From NCBI GenBank assembly GCA_031264895.1, contig JAISDI010000059.1, forward strand, positions 1-12,778: a DNA stretch of 12,778 bases, written 5' to 3'. This DNA comes from Endomicrobium sp. (GTDB taxonomy: Bacteria > Elusimicrobiota > Endomicrobiia > Endomicrobiales > Endomicrobiaceae). The notes under the pieces are model-generated. The model had not been told where the DNA came from. It saw only the letters and a program-made list of their open reading frames with translations, and made no database searches. This document shows, piece by piece, positions 1 to 6,143 of the stretch (positions are counted from its first letter, which is position 1; every line of letters starts with the position of its first letter). The translations under genes were made by a program, and so were the position numbers.

Positions 1-2
1 CG

Positions 3-131
3 GGGGTGACAACAGTGCCTACACAATTGTCATTGCGGCCATCCAGAGACAATGTTAAGCTGTTTTGTTATAGTATTACCAACTATCTAAACTTGCAACA
101 GGCGAACAATTATGCTATAACTGCGCCGTAA
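3..131 (+). CDS. Possible C-terminal stub of an unrecognised protein (cut by window edge)
   Basis: A reading frame is open from the left edge to TAA at 129-131, giving 42 residues that end in NLQQANNYAITAP. I do not recognise the protein. The C-terminal end of a secreted or pilin-like protein is conceivable from the Asn/Gln/Ser/Thr-rich, uncharged tail, but this is a guess. Against it, a frame this short can stay open by chance, and a good promoter for the next operon (93-121) lies inside it. If real, only 27 bases separate its stop from the abiEi start. Confidence 0.25.
   Translation, partial: GVTTVPTQLSLRPSRDNVKLFCYSITNYLNLQQANNYAITAP
93..121 (+). promoter_or_regulatory. Promoter of the abiE operon, extended -10 type
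   Basis: TTGCAA at 93-98, a 17-base spacer, then TATAAC at 116-121, with TG one base upstream of the -10 (113-114), which makes an extended -10 element. Transcription would start near 128, leaving a leader of about 30 bases before the GTG start of abiEi. Just upstream, an ATAGT/ACTAT inverted pair (70-74 and 82-86) could be an operator. Known AbiEi antitoxins repress their own promoter through upstream inverted repeats, so that role here is inferred. Confidence 0.55.
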
Positions 132-158
132 TATTAGCATGTAAGTTCGGAGGCTGGT

Positions 159-752
159 GTGAATGCTGTAGATAAAATATTTAACATTATCAAAAAAAAT
201 AAGGGTTACATAACGGCAGATGATGCTGATCGTGCTGGTATTGCAAGGCGTTTATTAAGCAAGTTGGCGGCGGACGGGCGTATTTCTAAAGTAGCCAGAG
301 GCGTTTATGTTTTGCCTCAGTCTTTTGAAGATGAAATGTATTTTGGTCAGTATCGTTTCAAAAAAGGTGTTTTCTCCCACTCAACAGCTTTATATCTTCA
401 CTCTCTAACGGACAGAACCCCGCATCAATTTACAATGACTTTCCCATTCGGTTACAATGTAAATTCCGTTAAAAAATCAGGAATTATTGCAAAGGTTGCT
501 TCTGAAAAATTTTATGATTTGGGAATTATAAAAGTTAAAACAAACTTTGGAAATATCGTGAACGTTTATGATATTGAAAAAACTCTTTGCGATATTTTGC
601 GTGCTACCAGCGGTGAAGATATACAGATTGTAAATCAGGCGTTAAAACGATATATTTTGTCAAAGCATAAGGATATAGGCAAGTTAATGAAGTACGCTAA
701 ACTATTGCGGGTTGCTCCGAAAGTTTTGGCATATTTGGAGGCTTTACTGTGA
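159..752 (+). CDS. abiEi: AbiEi-family antitoxin / transcriptional repressor of a type IV toxin-antitoxin system
   Basis: The protein has 197 residues. Residues 1-52 form a typical AbiEi winged-helix domain: helices KIFNIIKKNKGYITADDAD and ARRLLSKLAADGRISKVARG, then the wing and GVYVLP. A longer C-terminal domain (about 60-197) carries the conserved stretch VYDIEKTLCDILR. AbiEi proteins counteract their AbiEii toxin without needing to bind it directly, and they autorepress the operon. The start is GTG at 159, supported by the strong Shine-Dalgarno TCGGAGG (147-153) five bases upstream. The stop overlaps the next start as GTGA (749-752), so translation is probably coupled. Seven of ten arginines use CGN codons, unlike the efflux genes to the right, which suggests separate ancestry. 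The family call is solid; activity in this host is inferred. Confidence 0.88.
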   Translation: MNAVDKIFNIIKKNKGYITADDADRAGIARRLLSKLAADGRISKVARGVYVLPQSFEDEMYFGQYRFKKGVFSHSTALYLHSLTDRTPHQFTMTFPFGYNVNSVKKSGIIAKVASEKFYDLGIIKVKTNFGNIVNVYDIEKTLCDILRATSGEDIQIVNQALKRYILSKHKDIGKLMKYAKLLRVAPKVLAYLEALL

Positions 753-1594
753 TTGTCAAAAATGCGATGCAGTTAAAAGCCTTAATAAAAAATAAAGCCG
801 CAGAGAAAAACATTCCCGCACAGTCGGTACTCCAAAACTATGTTATGGAAAGGTTTTTAGAGAGAATAGCTCGTTCAAAGTATAGGAAGAATTTCATAGT
901 TAAAGGCGATTTTTTGATTTCTGCCATAGTAGGCATAGATAACAGAACTACTATGGATTTGGATGCCACTCTAAAAGGAATGCCTCTTTCGGAAGAAAAT
1001 TTAAAAAATATATTTACGGAAATTTGCGGTATAGCTATGGAAGATAATTTTACGTTTATATTGGACAAATTTTCTCCTATTCGTGAAGATGACCAATATC
1101 AAGGTTGGCGGGCTTACTTACATGCAAATTATGAGCCTATGAAAACTCCATTGACGGTTGATATTACAACAGGCGATAAAATTACGCCGAGAGCGGTAAA
1201 TTATTCGTTTCAATTGCTTTTTGAAAAACGCTCAATATTCCTAATGTCTTACAATGTCGAAACAATTCTTGCCGAGAAAATAGAAACTATTTTATCACGA
1301 AGTGTGGCAAACACACGTCCGAGAGATTTTTATGATGTCTATAAGATAGTATCGCTGCATAGAAAAGAAATAGACTTTAAAGTTTTACGACAGGCGTTAG
1401 AAAAAACGGCAACAAAGAGAAATAGTTTAAAATTCATAGCGGAATATAAGACCATACTTGACGATATACAAAACAGCGGGCAAATGCAAAAGTTTTGGAA
1501 CGGATATTCAAAGAATAATGCTTATGCAAAGGACATGTCTTTTGATGATGTTTGCGATTGTGTAAAGAAAATTATGAGGAAATTGTACAGTTAA
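749..1594 (+). CDS. abiEii: AbiEii/AbiGii-family nucleotidyltransferase toxin
   Basis: The protein has 281 residues, the usual size for AbiEii toxins. It shows the nucleotidyltransferase signature: VKGDFL (K52-G53) followed by NRTTMDLDATLKG, whose DLD (D70, D72) would bind metal and NTP. A further Asp lies at D138 in TVDIT. The late family motif is ETILAEKIETILSR...RPRDFYDVYKI, with K177, R192, D193 and D196. Most relatives read KGG where this has KGD, a small deviation at motif I. AbiEii enzymes are cytoplasmic, bind GTP or other NTPs, and some add nucleotides to tRNA; they cause growth arrest and phage abortive infection. The GTG start at 749 overlaps the abiEi stop, with GGAG (737-740) as ribosome binding site. 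The C-terminal end looks complete (RKLYS, stop TAA). The target here is unknown. Confidence 0.9.
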   Translation: MIVKNAMQLKALIKNKAAEKNIPAQSVLQNYVMERFLERIARSKYRKNFIVKGDFLISAIVGIDNRTTMDLDATLKGMPLSEENLKNIFTEICGIAMEDNFTFILDKFSPIREDDQYQGWRAYLHANYEPMKTPLTVDITTGDKITPRAVNYSFQLLFEKRSIFLMSYNVETILAEKIETILSRSVANTRPRDFYDVYKIVSLHRKEIDFKVLRQALEKTATKRNSLKFIAEYKTILDDIQNSGQMQKFWNGYSKNNAYAKDMSFDDVCDCVKKIMRKLYS

Positions 1595-1680
1595 ATCCAG
1601 AATTATCATTAGGCTTAAAATTTTATAATGAAACAACTGCCGGAAAGAAAATGATGTCTTGGCCTTTTGTTGTTAAATAA
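1543..1680 (+). pseudogene. Orphan open frame, possible gene remnant behind abiEii
   Basis: In a frame different from abiEii, an open stretch begins after two TGA codons near 1537-1542, runs through the abiEii 3' end and stops at TAA 1678-1680. The portion outside abiEii reads like protein: NPELSLGLKFYNETTAGKK followed by MMSWPFVVK. There is no ATG or ribosome binding site at its head. It could be the 3' end of a gene that the abiE module replaced or fused into, or simply chance. I do not recognise it. Confidence 0.2.
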
Positions 1681-1728
1681 TAATTTTTTAGTGACATTAT
1701 TTAGTTTAAATATTTTTTAGAAGATTAT

Positions 1729-1764
1729 TAGGAGAAAGAAAATATAAGATTTTTCTTTCTCCTA
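1729..1764. terminator. Strong hairpin between convergent abiEii and ssrA, likely terminator
   Basis: A perfect 14-bp stem (1729-1742 with 1751-1764, core GGAGAAAGAAAA / TTTTCTTTCTCC) has an 8-base loop. It sits 30 bases beyond the 3' end of ssrA and 134 bases beyond the stop of abiEii, where two convergent units need to end. No clean U-run follows the stem in either direction, although the arm itself is U-rich on the + strand. A terminator role is likely but not certain. Confidence 0.5.
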
Positions 1765-1793
1765 TGACAAAATAAAACTGCATTGTGGCGTTT

Positions 1794-2195
1794 TGGTGGA
1801 GGTGGCGGGAATTGAACCCGCGTCCGAAAATGCTTTGGCAGAACCGCTACAGGCTTAGCCCGGAATATTTATCTCGTTTATAATGCCGTCTCCGGACGGG
1901 ATTACATTATAAACCAGCGCCGTTTTGATTTCATTTCGGGCTGACGGCACAAGCCGTCCGAAACTAACCTGCTCTTGTCGTTTTATCCTAATAGCAGGTG
2001 TCAAAGGTAAAACGCAGCCGCTTAAGCGGCTATCGGCATGAACCCAAAACCCATCATTGGCATGGGGTTTGTGTTCTGCACTGGAACGATATTTATATCG
2101 TTGTTTATTTTTTGGTCGATTTTTGCGGAGCCGTCGACCAACTCCGGCCTGCTGTCCGTACCTCTGACCATTCCCGTCGAAGCCGGTGCACCCCC
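1794..2195 (-). ncRNA. ssrA: tmRNA (transfer-messenger RNA)
   Basis: This one-piece tmRNA of 402 nt rescues stalled ribosomes. The 5' end GGGGGUG (2195-2189) pairs over seven positions (one G-U) with CACCUCC before an encoded CCA at 1796-1794. The T-arm region carries the universal tmRNA signature seen on the + strand as GGCGGGAATTGAACCCGCG. Long helix 2 pairs 2169-2147 with 1854-1837 (for example CAGGC/GCCUG). Pseudoknot PK1 is clear: CGGAG/CUCCG (2146-2142 with 2130-2126) and GGUCGA/UCGACC (2139-2134 with 2119-2114). Eleven bases later, as in E. coli, the tag frame begins. The stop codon lies in the UUAA loop of a perfect AGCCGC/GCGGCU hairpin. The gene starts 24 bases after the tadA stop on the same strand, so it may be co-transcribed and processed, or have its own promoter inside tadA. 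It acts with SmpB and EF-Tu. Confidence 0.97.
2022..2102 (-). other. ssrA: tmRNA tag-peptide reading frame (26 codons plus TAA)
   Basis: Taking the resume codon 11 bases after PK1, as in E. coli, gives AAC at 2102-2100. The required A at -4 is present. The frame runs 26 codons to TAA at 2024-2022. The peptide starts NDINIVPVQN, passes through TNPMPMM and ends GFGFMPIAA. It has four Met, four Pro and a single charged residue, and is much longer than the familiar 8-15 residue tags such as the E. coli one ending YALAA. The Ala-Ala end after a hydrophobic residue is what ClpXP-type proteases read. The exact resume codon is inferred; the frame and the end are fixed by the sequence. Confidence 0.75.
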
Positions 2196-2219
2196 GATCA
2201 GAACAATGCCAGTCTGATT

Positions 2220-2675
2220 TTAACGCTTGTTTTTAAAGAACTTTTGAATTATATCGGCGCATTCTTTTTTCAAAATGCCGCCGTGAAATTCTATTTTATG
2301 ATTCAATTTTTTGCTGCCGGCTATCTTAAACACGCTTTTGCATGCGCCCGCTTTTTTGTCAAAAGCTCCGAAATATATTTTTTCTATGCGCGCATTTACC
2401 AAAGCTCCGGCGCACATTGAACAAGGTTCTATTGTAACATAAATATTGCAGCCGTTCAAACGGTAATTGTTTAATTTTTTAGCGGCTTTTCTTAAAGCTA
2501 CGATTTCCGCATGAGCGGTGGGGTCGCTGTCGGTTATACATCTGTTAAAACCTTCTGCGGCTATTTTTCCGTTCTTAACTATTACCGCTCCTACGGGAAC
2601 TTCTCCGTTTTTTTCGGCTTTTTTTGCGGCAGCAATAGCTTTTTGCATAAAATAAATATTATCTTTTAAAATCAT
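2220..2675 (-). CDS. tadA: tRNA-specific adenosine deaminase TadA
   Basis: The protein has 151 residues from the ATG at 2675. TadA deaminates the wobble adenosine A34 to inosine in tRNA-Arg(ACG), an essential cytoplasmic step for decoding CGN codons. The zinc-dependent deaminase motif is intact: HAE (H55, catalytic E57) and PCSMC (C85, C88). These sit two residues before the corresponding E. coli TadA positions (H57, E59, C87, C90). The family stretch FGAFDKKAGACKS follows. The ATG begins one base after the TAA of the thioesterase gene, which suggests coupled translation. A TTG at 2687 is an alternative start that adds four residues. Both lack a good Shine-Dalgarno; the ATG gives the typical N-terminus. 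ssrA follows 24 bases downstream. Confidence 0.95.
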   Translation of the reverse strand: MILKDNIYFMQKAIAAAKKAEKNGEVPVGAVIVKNGKIAAEGFNRCITDSDPTAHAEIVALRKAAKKLNNYRLNGCNIYVTIEPCSMCAGALVNARIEKIYFGAFDKKAGACKSVFKIAGSKKLNHKIEFHGGILKKECADIIQKFFKNKR

Positions 2676-2676
2676 T

Positions 2677-3078
2677 TTATTTTTCAATGTGTTTTTCTAT
2701 TATTTCCTTGATATCCTGCGGAAAACGCACAGGTTTAAACGATTTATTTACAAAAGGATGTTTTGTTTTGCCCGTAACCAAAATCTTATCTTCGTTTTTT
2801 ATTATATATGAACACGTTATGGTTGCCGCAGTAACTTCCGACAGGCGGGTTTCTACAGTGATCAAATCGTCATATTTGGCCGGAGCACGATAATTGCATT
2901 CGGCATAAATGACCGGAAAATAAAAGCCGCGTTCTTCAATTATTTTATATTCCAAACCGATTTCTCTTAGAAGTTCGGTGCGGCCTCTTTCATAATAGGT
3001 CAAATAATTGCCATAGTAGACCATACCCATCTGGTCAGTGTCTGCGTAAGACACCCTTATTTGCAGTATATTGATCAT
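2677..3078 (-). CDS. Acyl-CoA thioesterase, YbgC/FadM (4HBT hotdog) family
   Basis: The protein has 133 residues. The N-terminus carries the family signature YADTDQMGMVYYGNYLTYYE, followed by RGRTELLREIG. D15 is the expected active-site acid. Residue 22, often His in YbgC, is Tyr here, a common variant. The fold is a single hotdog domain that acts as a multimer and hydrolyses acyl-CoA (or acyl-ACP) thioesters in the cytoplasm; the chain length it prefers cannot be read from sequence. The start is set at ATG 3078 because a clear AAGGAG (3090-3085) lies six bases upstream and the protein then begins at the normal family position. A longer open frame reaching 3162 would run through the promoter. 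It is first in the cluster thioesterase-tadA-ssrA. Confidence 0.92.
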   Translation of the reverse strand: MINILQIRVSYADTDQMGMVYYGNYLTYYERGRTELLREIGLEYKIIEERGFYFPVIYAECNYRAPAKYDDLITVETRLSEVTAATITCSYIIKNEDKILVTGKTKHPFVNKSFKPVRFPQDIKEIIEKHIEK

Positions 3079-3084
3079 AATATT

Positions 3085-3090
3085 CTCCTT
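3085..3090 (-). promoter_or_regulatory. Ribosome binding site that sets the thioesterase start
   Basis: AAGGAG on the - strand lies six bases before ATG 3078. It rules out the upstream in-frame start at 3162, which lies above the promoter. Confidence 0.85.
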
Positions 3091-3105
3091 AAAAATTTGT
3101 TGAAA

Positions 3106-3134
3106 ATTATAATATTTTTTGAATATGCGGTCAA
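3106..3134 (-). promoter_or_regulatory. Promoter of the thioesterase-tadA-(ssrA) cluster
   Basis: On the - strand, TTGACC (3134-3129) and a perfect TATAAT (3111-3106) are separated by 17 bases. Transcription would start near 3099, about 20 bases before the thioesterase ATG, with the AAGGAG site in the leader. It is a strong housekeeping-type sigma-70 promoter and lies back-to-back with the efflux promoter. Confidence 0.85.
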
Positions 3135-3155
3135 GGCTGGAAATCGCAAAATTCA

Positions 3156-3184
3156 TTGACAAACTAGCCCATTTCTTATATACT
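3156..3184 (+). promoter_or_regulatory. Promoter of the four-gene efflux operon
   Basis: A perfect TTGACA (3156-3161), a 17-base spacer and TATACT (3179-3184). The start point would be near 3191, giving a leader of about 40 bases before the TTG start of the outer membrane factor. The -35 boxes of this and the divergent promoter are 21 bases apart. I see no convincing operator palindrome between or downstream of them, so the operon may be constitutive or controlled by an unlinked regulator. Confidence 0.85.
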
Positions 3185-3230
3185 CAACCTATCAAATTTA
3201 TTAAAAAACAGTATTTAAACGGAGTGCAAA

Positions 3231-4694
3231 TTGAAGGGTGCAAAAATAAGCAAAAGGATTGTCAGCTTGTTTATATGCTGTTCTTTTTTATTTTCTATAA
3301 GCTATGAGACTGCCTACTGTGTATCCAGTCTGTCCAATATGGCAAACGATGAATTTTTGGATCAATGCATGAGAATGGCTGAAGCAAGAGACAGAAGGGT
3401 TTTGGTTGCCTCAGAACAGATAAAACTTGCCGAAGTAAGAGCCGTAAGAGCAGGCCGCGCTTTTTTCCCGCAGGTTTTGCTTCAGCACAAGACTTCAAAA
3501 GGAAGTACGGCGCTTACAGCGGGCAGCGGTCAAAGATATACGGATACCGAATATAATTCCGAAGATTATGGCGTAAGGGCTGTTCAAACGATATATGAAG
3601 GCTATAGAACAAAAGGAATGTACAAATATGAAAATATGATGGTTGACGCCGCCAGATATAATTACACAAAAACCCGCGAAGAACTGTTTACCAAAATCAA
3701 ACTCGCTTATTATGAATATCTTACTTTAAAACAAGAATATAAAGCTTTAGGGAAAGCTTTTGATATAGTGGACAAACTTATGCTTAAAGTCAGAAATGAA
3801 TATAAAGCAAGAGCCATTTCGGAACTCGATTTGACCGAAGCCGAGAATTTTAAAGATAAAATCGAAGATATGCTTTCAGCAGCCAGAATAAACCTTGACT
3901 TTTCGGTCAAAAAACTTATCGAAACATTAGGCGTCAATACTTTAGACGATATAAATGCAACAGTTTCAGACGAGCTTCCGGATGATGTTGCGGAAATTAC
4001 GTTTATGCTTCAGGATCTGTTAAGTTTTATTCTTACGAATAATCTTGACGTGCAAACCGCAAAAGTGCAGTCTTTGATGGCCGATATGAAAATCAAAATC
4101 AACCGCGCGAAAGTCATTCCTAAGTTTTATATCGAAGGGTTTTACGGAAAAAGCGGCGAAGCTTTTACGACTGAGACTCTTGAGCTTACTACCGCATGGA
4201 GCATTATGGGAAGAATGTCATGGAGTTTGTGGGGAAATTCGCTTGAAGTAGCGTACGATACCGAAAAAACGGATCCGTCTACGATCGTCGACGCTAGCAG
4301 AAGAATAGAATCGTCTTCATTGGATATAAGGCTTTCATTGCTTGACGATATGGCTTATTTCGTGGATACGAAAGAAGGGAAAGTCGGTTTAAATCAAGCT
4401 AATGCCGACTATATGGACACGCTCAAAACCAGAAGGCTCGAAGTGGAAAAAGCGTATAATGACTATTTAAATTCTTTAAACAGCGCCAGAACGCTCAGAA
4501 AAGAAATTAAACTGAGAGAAAGAAAACTTGAACTGATGAGAAAAAGAAACGATCTATACGAAGTTCCGACGGTCAGCCTCATGGAAGAATCGTGGAAATA
4601 TGCCGAAGCCATTTCGGCTTATACAAGAGCGACTTATCAAAATCACGCTTCTGTAACGGAAATGGAAAGACTTACTTTAATGCCGTTAAGATAA
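3231..4694 (+). CDS. TolC-family outer membrane efflux protein
   Basis: The protein has 487 residues. Residues 8-30 form a signal-peptide-like segment (basic start, then IVSLFICCSFLFSISY). The mature part shows the two-fold OEP pattern. Each half has long amphipathic helices rich in Lys/Glu/Arg/Leu (for example 142-235 and 390-455), which build the periplasmic tunnel. Before or between them lie short beta-rich barrel segments (YGVRAVQTIYEGYRTK near 115 and IPKFYIEGFYG near 300). The trimer would form the exit duct of the pump. The start is TTG at 3231, supported by GGAG (3221-3224) six bases upstream; no better in-frame ATG exists nearby. It is the first gene of the efflux operon, 33 bases before the adaptor gene. 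29 of 32 arginines use AGA/AGG. Sequence similarity in this family is low, so substrates cannot be named. Confidence 0.9.
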   Translation: MKGAKISKRIVSLFICCSFLFSISYETAYCVSSLSNMANDEFLDQCMRMAEARDRRVLVASEQIKLAEVRAVRAGRAFFPQVLLQHKTSKGSTALTAGSGQRYTDTEYNSEDYGVRAVQTIYEGYRTKGMYKYENMMVDAARYNYTKTREELFTKIKLAYYEYLTLKQEYKALGKAFDIVDKLMLKVRNEYKARAISELDLTEAENFKDKIEDMLSAARINLDFSVKKLIETLGVNTLDDINATVSDELPDDVAEITFMLQDLLSFILTNNLDVQTAKVQSLMADMKIKINRAKVIPKFYIEGFYGKSGEAFTTETLELTTAWSIMGRMSWSLWGNSLEVAYDTEKTDPSTIVDASRRIESSSLDIRLSLLDDMAYFVDTKEGKVGLNQANADYMDTLKTRRLEVEKAYNDYLNSLNSARTLRKEIKLRERKLELMRKRNDLYEVPTVSLMEESWKYAEAISAYTRATYQNHASVTEMERLTLMPLR

Positions 4695-4727
4695 AAGTAT
4701 TGCAATAAAAAATTTTCGGAGGGGATT

Positions 4728-5963
4728 TTGGAAAAAATAAAATATTATTTTTTTATGTTCAAAGACAATCTTATGCATAAGATCGCAAACTACAGAGCTC
4801 AGTCGCCGCAACGCTTTAAAAAAATAACTTACATAGCCGCGATCGCTATGTTTTTGATTTTTGCCGGCATTGTCGTTTATTTGGTTTTTTTCAACAAGAA
4901 GGCGGCGGAAGAAGAAAGAAAAGATATCATACAGGTAAAAGTCATAAAAGTCGTCAAACAAAATTATATTGACAAGTACACGGTAATGGGCAGCATCAAA
5001 GGCGCGATTGAAAACGATATGCGTTTTGAGATAGAAGGCCATCTTGCGATGTACAATTACAAAGAAGGCGACAAAATTCCAAAGGGGAAAAATATTTGTT
5101 CTCTCGACCCAAAAGACGCTTTGACAAAAGCCGATTATGCCCAAAGCAAATATAAGAGCGAAAATTCCGCTTACATGTCCGCAAAAGAAAGATATAAAGT
5201 TTATGAAGATTTGTTCAATATGAAAGCTTTATCCGAAAGCAAACTTTACGAGGCAAAATTCGAAATACAATCGACCGAATCCCGCGTGAAAGCCGCTTTA
5301 TCGGAGCTTGAACTTGCGCAGTCAAATCTTAAAAAAACCAATCTTGCCGCGCCGAGCGACGGTATCCTTGCCCAGATCATAATAAAACCCGGAGAATACA
5401 TCACCCCGCAGGACGTCGTATTCAAATTCATAAGCAATCAGGGAACGAATTTTGAAGTTGATATTCCCGAAAAAGACATACAAAAAATTTCCATAGGGCA
5501 AAAAGTCAAAATTCTCAGCGATTCTTATGCCGACAGGGAGTTTGAAGGAGTGCTTTCGCAGATCGCCCCTGTGGTAAACATGAGAACAAGGACTTTTACC
5601 GTAAAAATAGACGTCGAAAACAGCAAGGGAGAATTGCGTTCCGGAATGTTCGGCAGAGGAACGATTTATTTGAAAGAGCTCAGCAACGTAGTGCTTGTCC
5701 CGTCGGACAGCGTAATTTCTCTTAATAATACGACGTTTTTGGTTCCTGTCGTCATGCCGGATTCCAGAAAGCCGGGTGAAGGCACGATACAGATGAGGCC
5801 TTGCGTTGTAGGCGACAAAGTTGCCGATAAAACCGTAATTTTAGACGGGCTTAATATCGGAGAATTCGTAGTTTCCGAAACGCAGGGACAATTGTCGGAC
5901 GGAGCACAGGTAAAATTCCTTGAAGTTTCGCCGGAAGAAGAAGCCGTTCCCGTCGAATATTAG
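4728..5963 (+). CDS. Periplasmic adaptor (membrane fusion protein) of an RND efflux pump
   Basis: The protein has 411 residues. About 32 basic cytoplasmic residues precede a single transmembrane anchor (about 33-55, ITYIAAIAMFLIFAGIVVYL), so it is membrane-anchored rather than a lipoprotein like AcrA. The usual adaptor order follows: first lipoyl half (about 94-127, EGHLAMYNYKEGDKIPKG), an alpha-hairpin coiled coil (about 130-200), second lipoyl half (NLAAPSDGILAQIIIKPGEY, from 205), beta-barrel (about 236-310, with MRTRTFTVKIDV and LRSGMFGRGTIYL) and a membrane-proximal domain to an acidic C-terminus. It bridges the RND permease and the outer membrane factor. The start is TTG 4728 behind GGAGGGG (4718-4724). 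180 bases separate it from the next operon gene. Confidence 0.95.
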   Translation: MEKIKYYFFMFKDNLMHKIANYRAQSPQRFKKITYIAAIAMFLIFAGIVVYLVFFNKKAAEEERKDIIQVKVIKVVKQNYIDKYTVMGSIKGAIENDMRFEIEGHLAMYNYKEGDKIPKGKNICSLDPKDALTKADYAQSKYKSENSAYMSAKERYKVYEDLFNMKALSESKLYEAKFEIQSTESRVKAALSELELAQSNLKKTNLAAPSDGILAQIIIKPGEYITPQDVVFKFISNQGTNFEVDIPEKDIQKISIGQKVKILSDSYADREFEGVLSQIAPVVNMRTRTFTVKIDVENSKGELRSGMFGRGTIYLKELSNVVLVPSDSVISLNNTTFLVPVVMPDSRKPGEGTIQMRPCVVGDKVADKTVILDGLNIGEFVVSETQGQLSDGAQVKFLEVSPEEEAVPVEY

Positions 5964-6143
5964 GAATTAATCAAATCATCAAAAGCAAATAATAAACTTT
6001 GCCGGTTTCAAGGCTTGTCCCTCATGAAAAAAACCTGCCGTGCAATGTTTTGATATACTGCTTGCTGCCGCAGAAAACAAACCGTTAGAATTTATTTACG
6101 GCAAAGCGGATAAATCGAATTGACGACCTGCGGATAAAAAAAT
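5964..6143. other. Intra-operon gap between adaptor and first RND permease
   Basis: This 180-base gap is the largest in the operon. No terminator and no convincing promoter were seen; a TATACT at 6054-6059 has no -35 partner. GCGGATAAA occurs twice (6106-6114 and 6130-6138). The second copy supplies CGGA, the weak ribosome binding site of the next gene. A frame open from 6028 to TGA 6121-6123 reads VQCFDILLAAAENKPLEF and on, with codons like the neighbouring genes but no good start. It may be a remnant or a coincidence. Confidence 0.3.

Noticed and set aside
45..58. GAGACAATGT shared between the left edge and the right-hand hairpin (12714-12723)
   Set aside because: A ten-base match without extended similarity; probably chance.
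1..1800. attL/attR duplication of the ssrA 3' end
   Set aside because: Looked for a second copy of the T-arm/CCA sequence left of ssrA; none is visible in the window.
2196..2260. Promoter for ssrA inside the tadA 3' end
   Set aside because: A TAAAAT box exists on the - strand, but no acceptable -35 lies 16-18 bases upstream, so no promoter is called.
1998..2420. 140-codon open frame on the + strand
   Set aside because: It runs antisense through the tmRNA gene and the 3' end of tadA, both strongly supported, and its product resembles no protein.
3255..3330. Lipoprotein signal for the TolC-family protein
   Set aside because: A Cys follows the hydrophobic stretch (ETAYC), but Thr-Ala-Tyr before it does not fit a lipobox, so an ordinary signal peptide is more likely.
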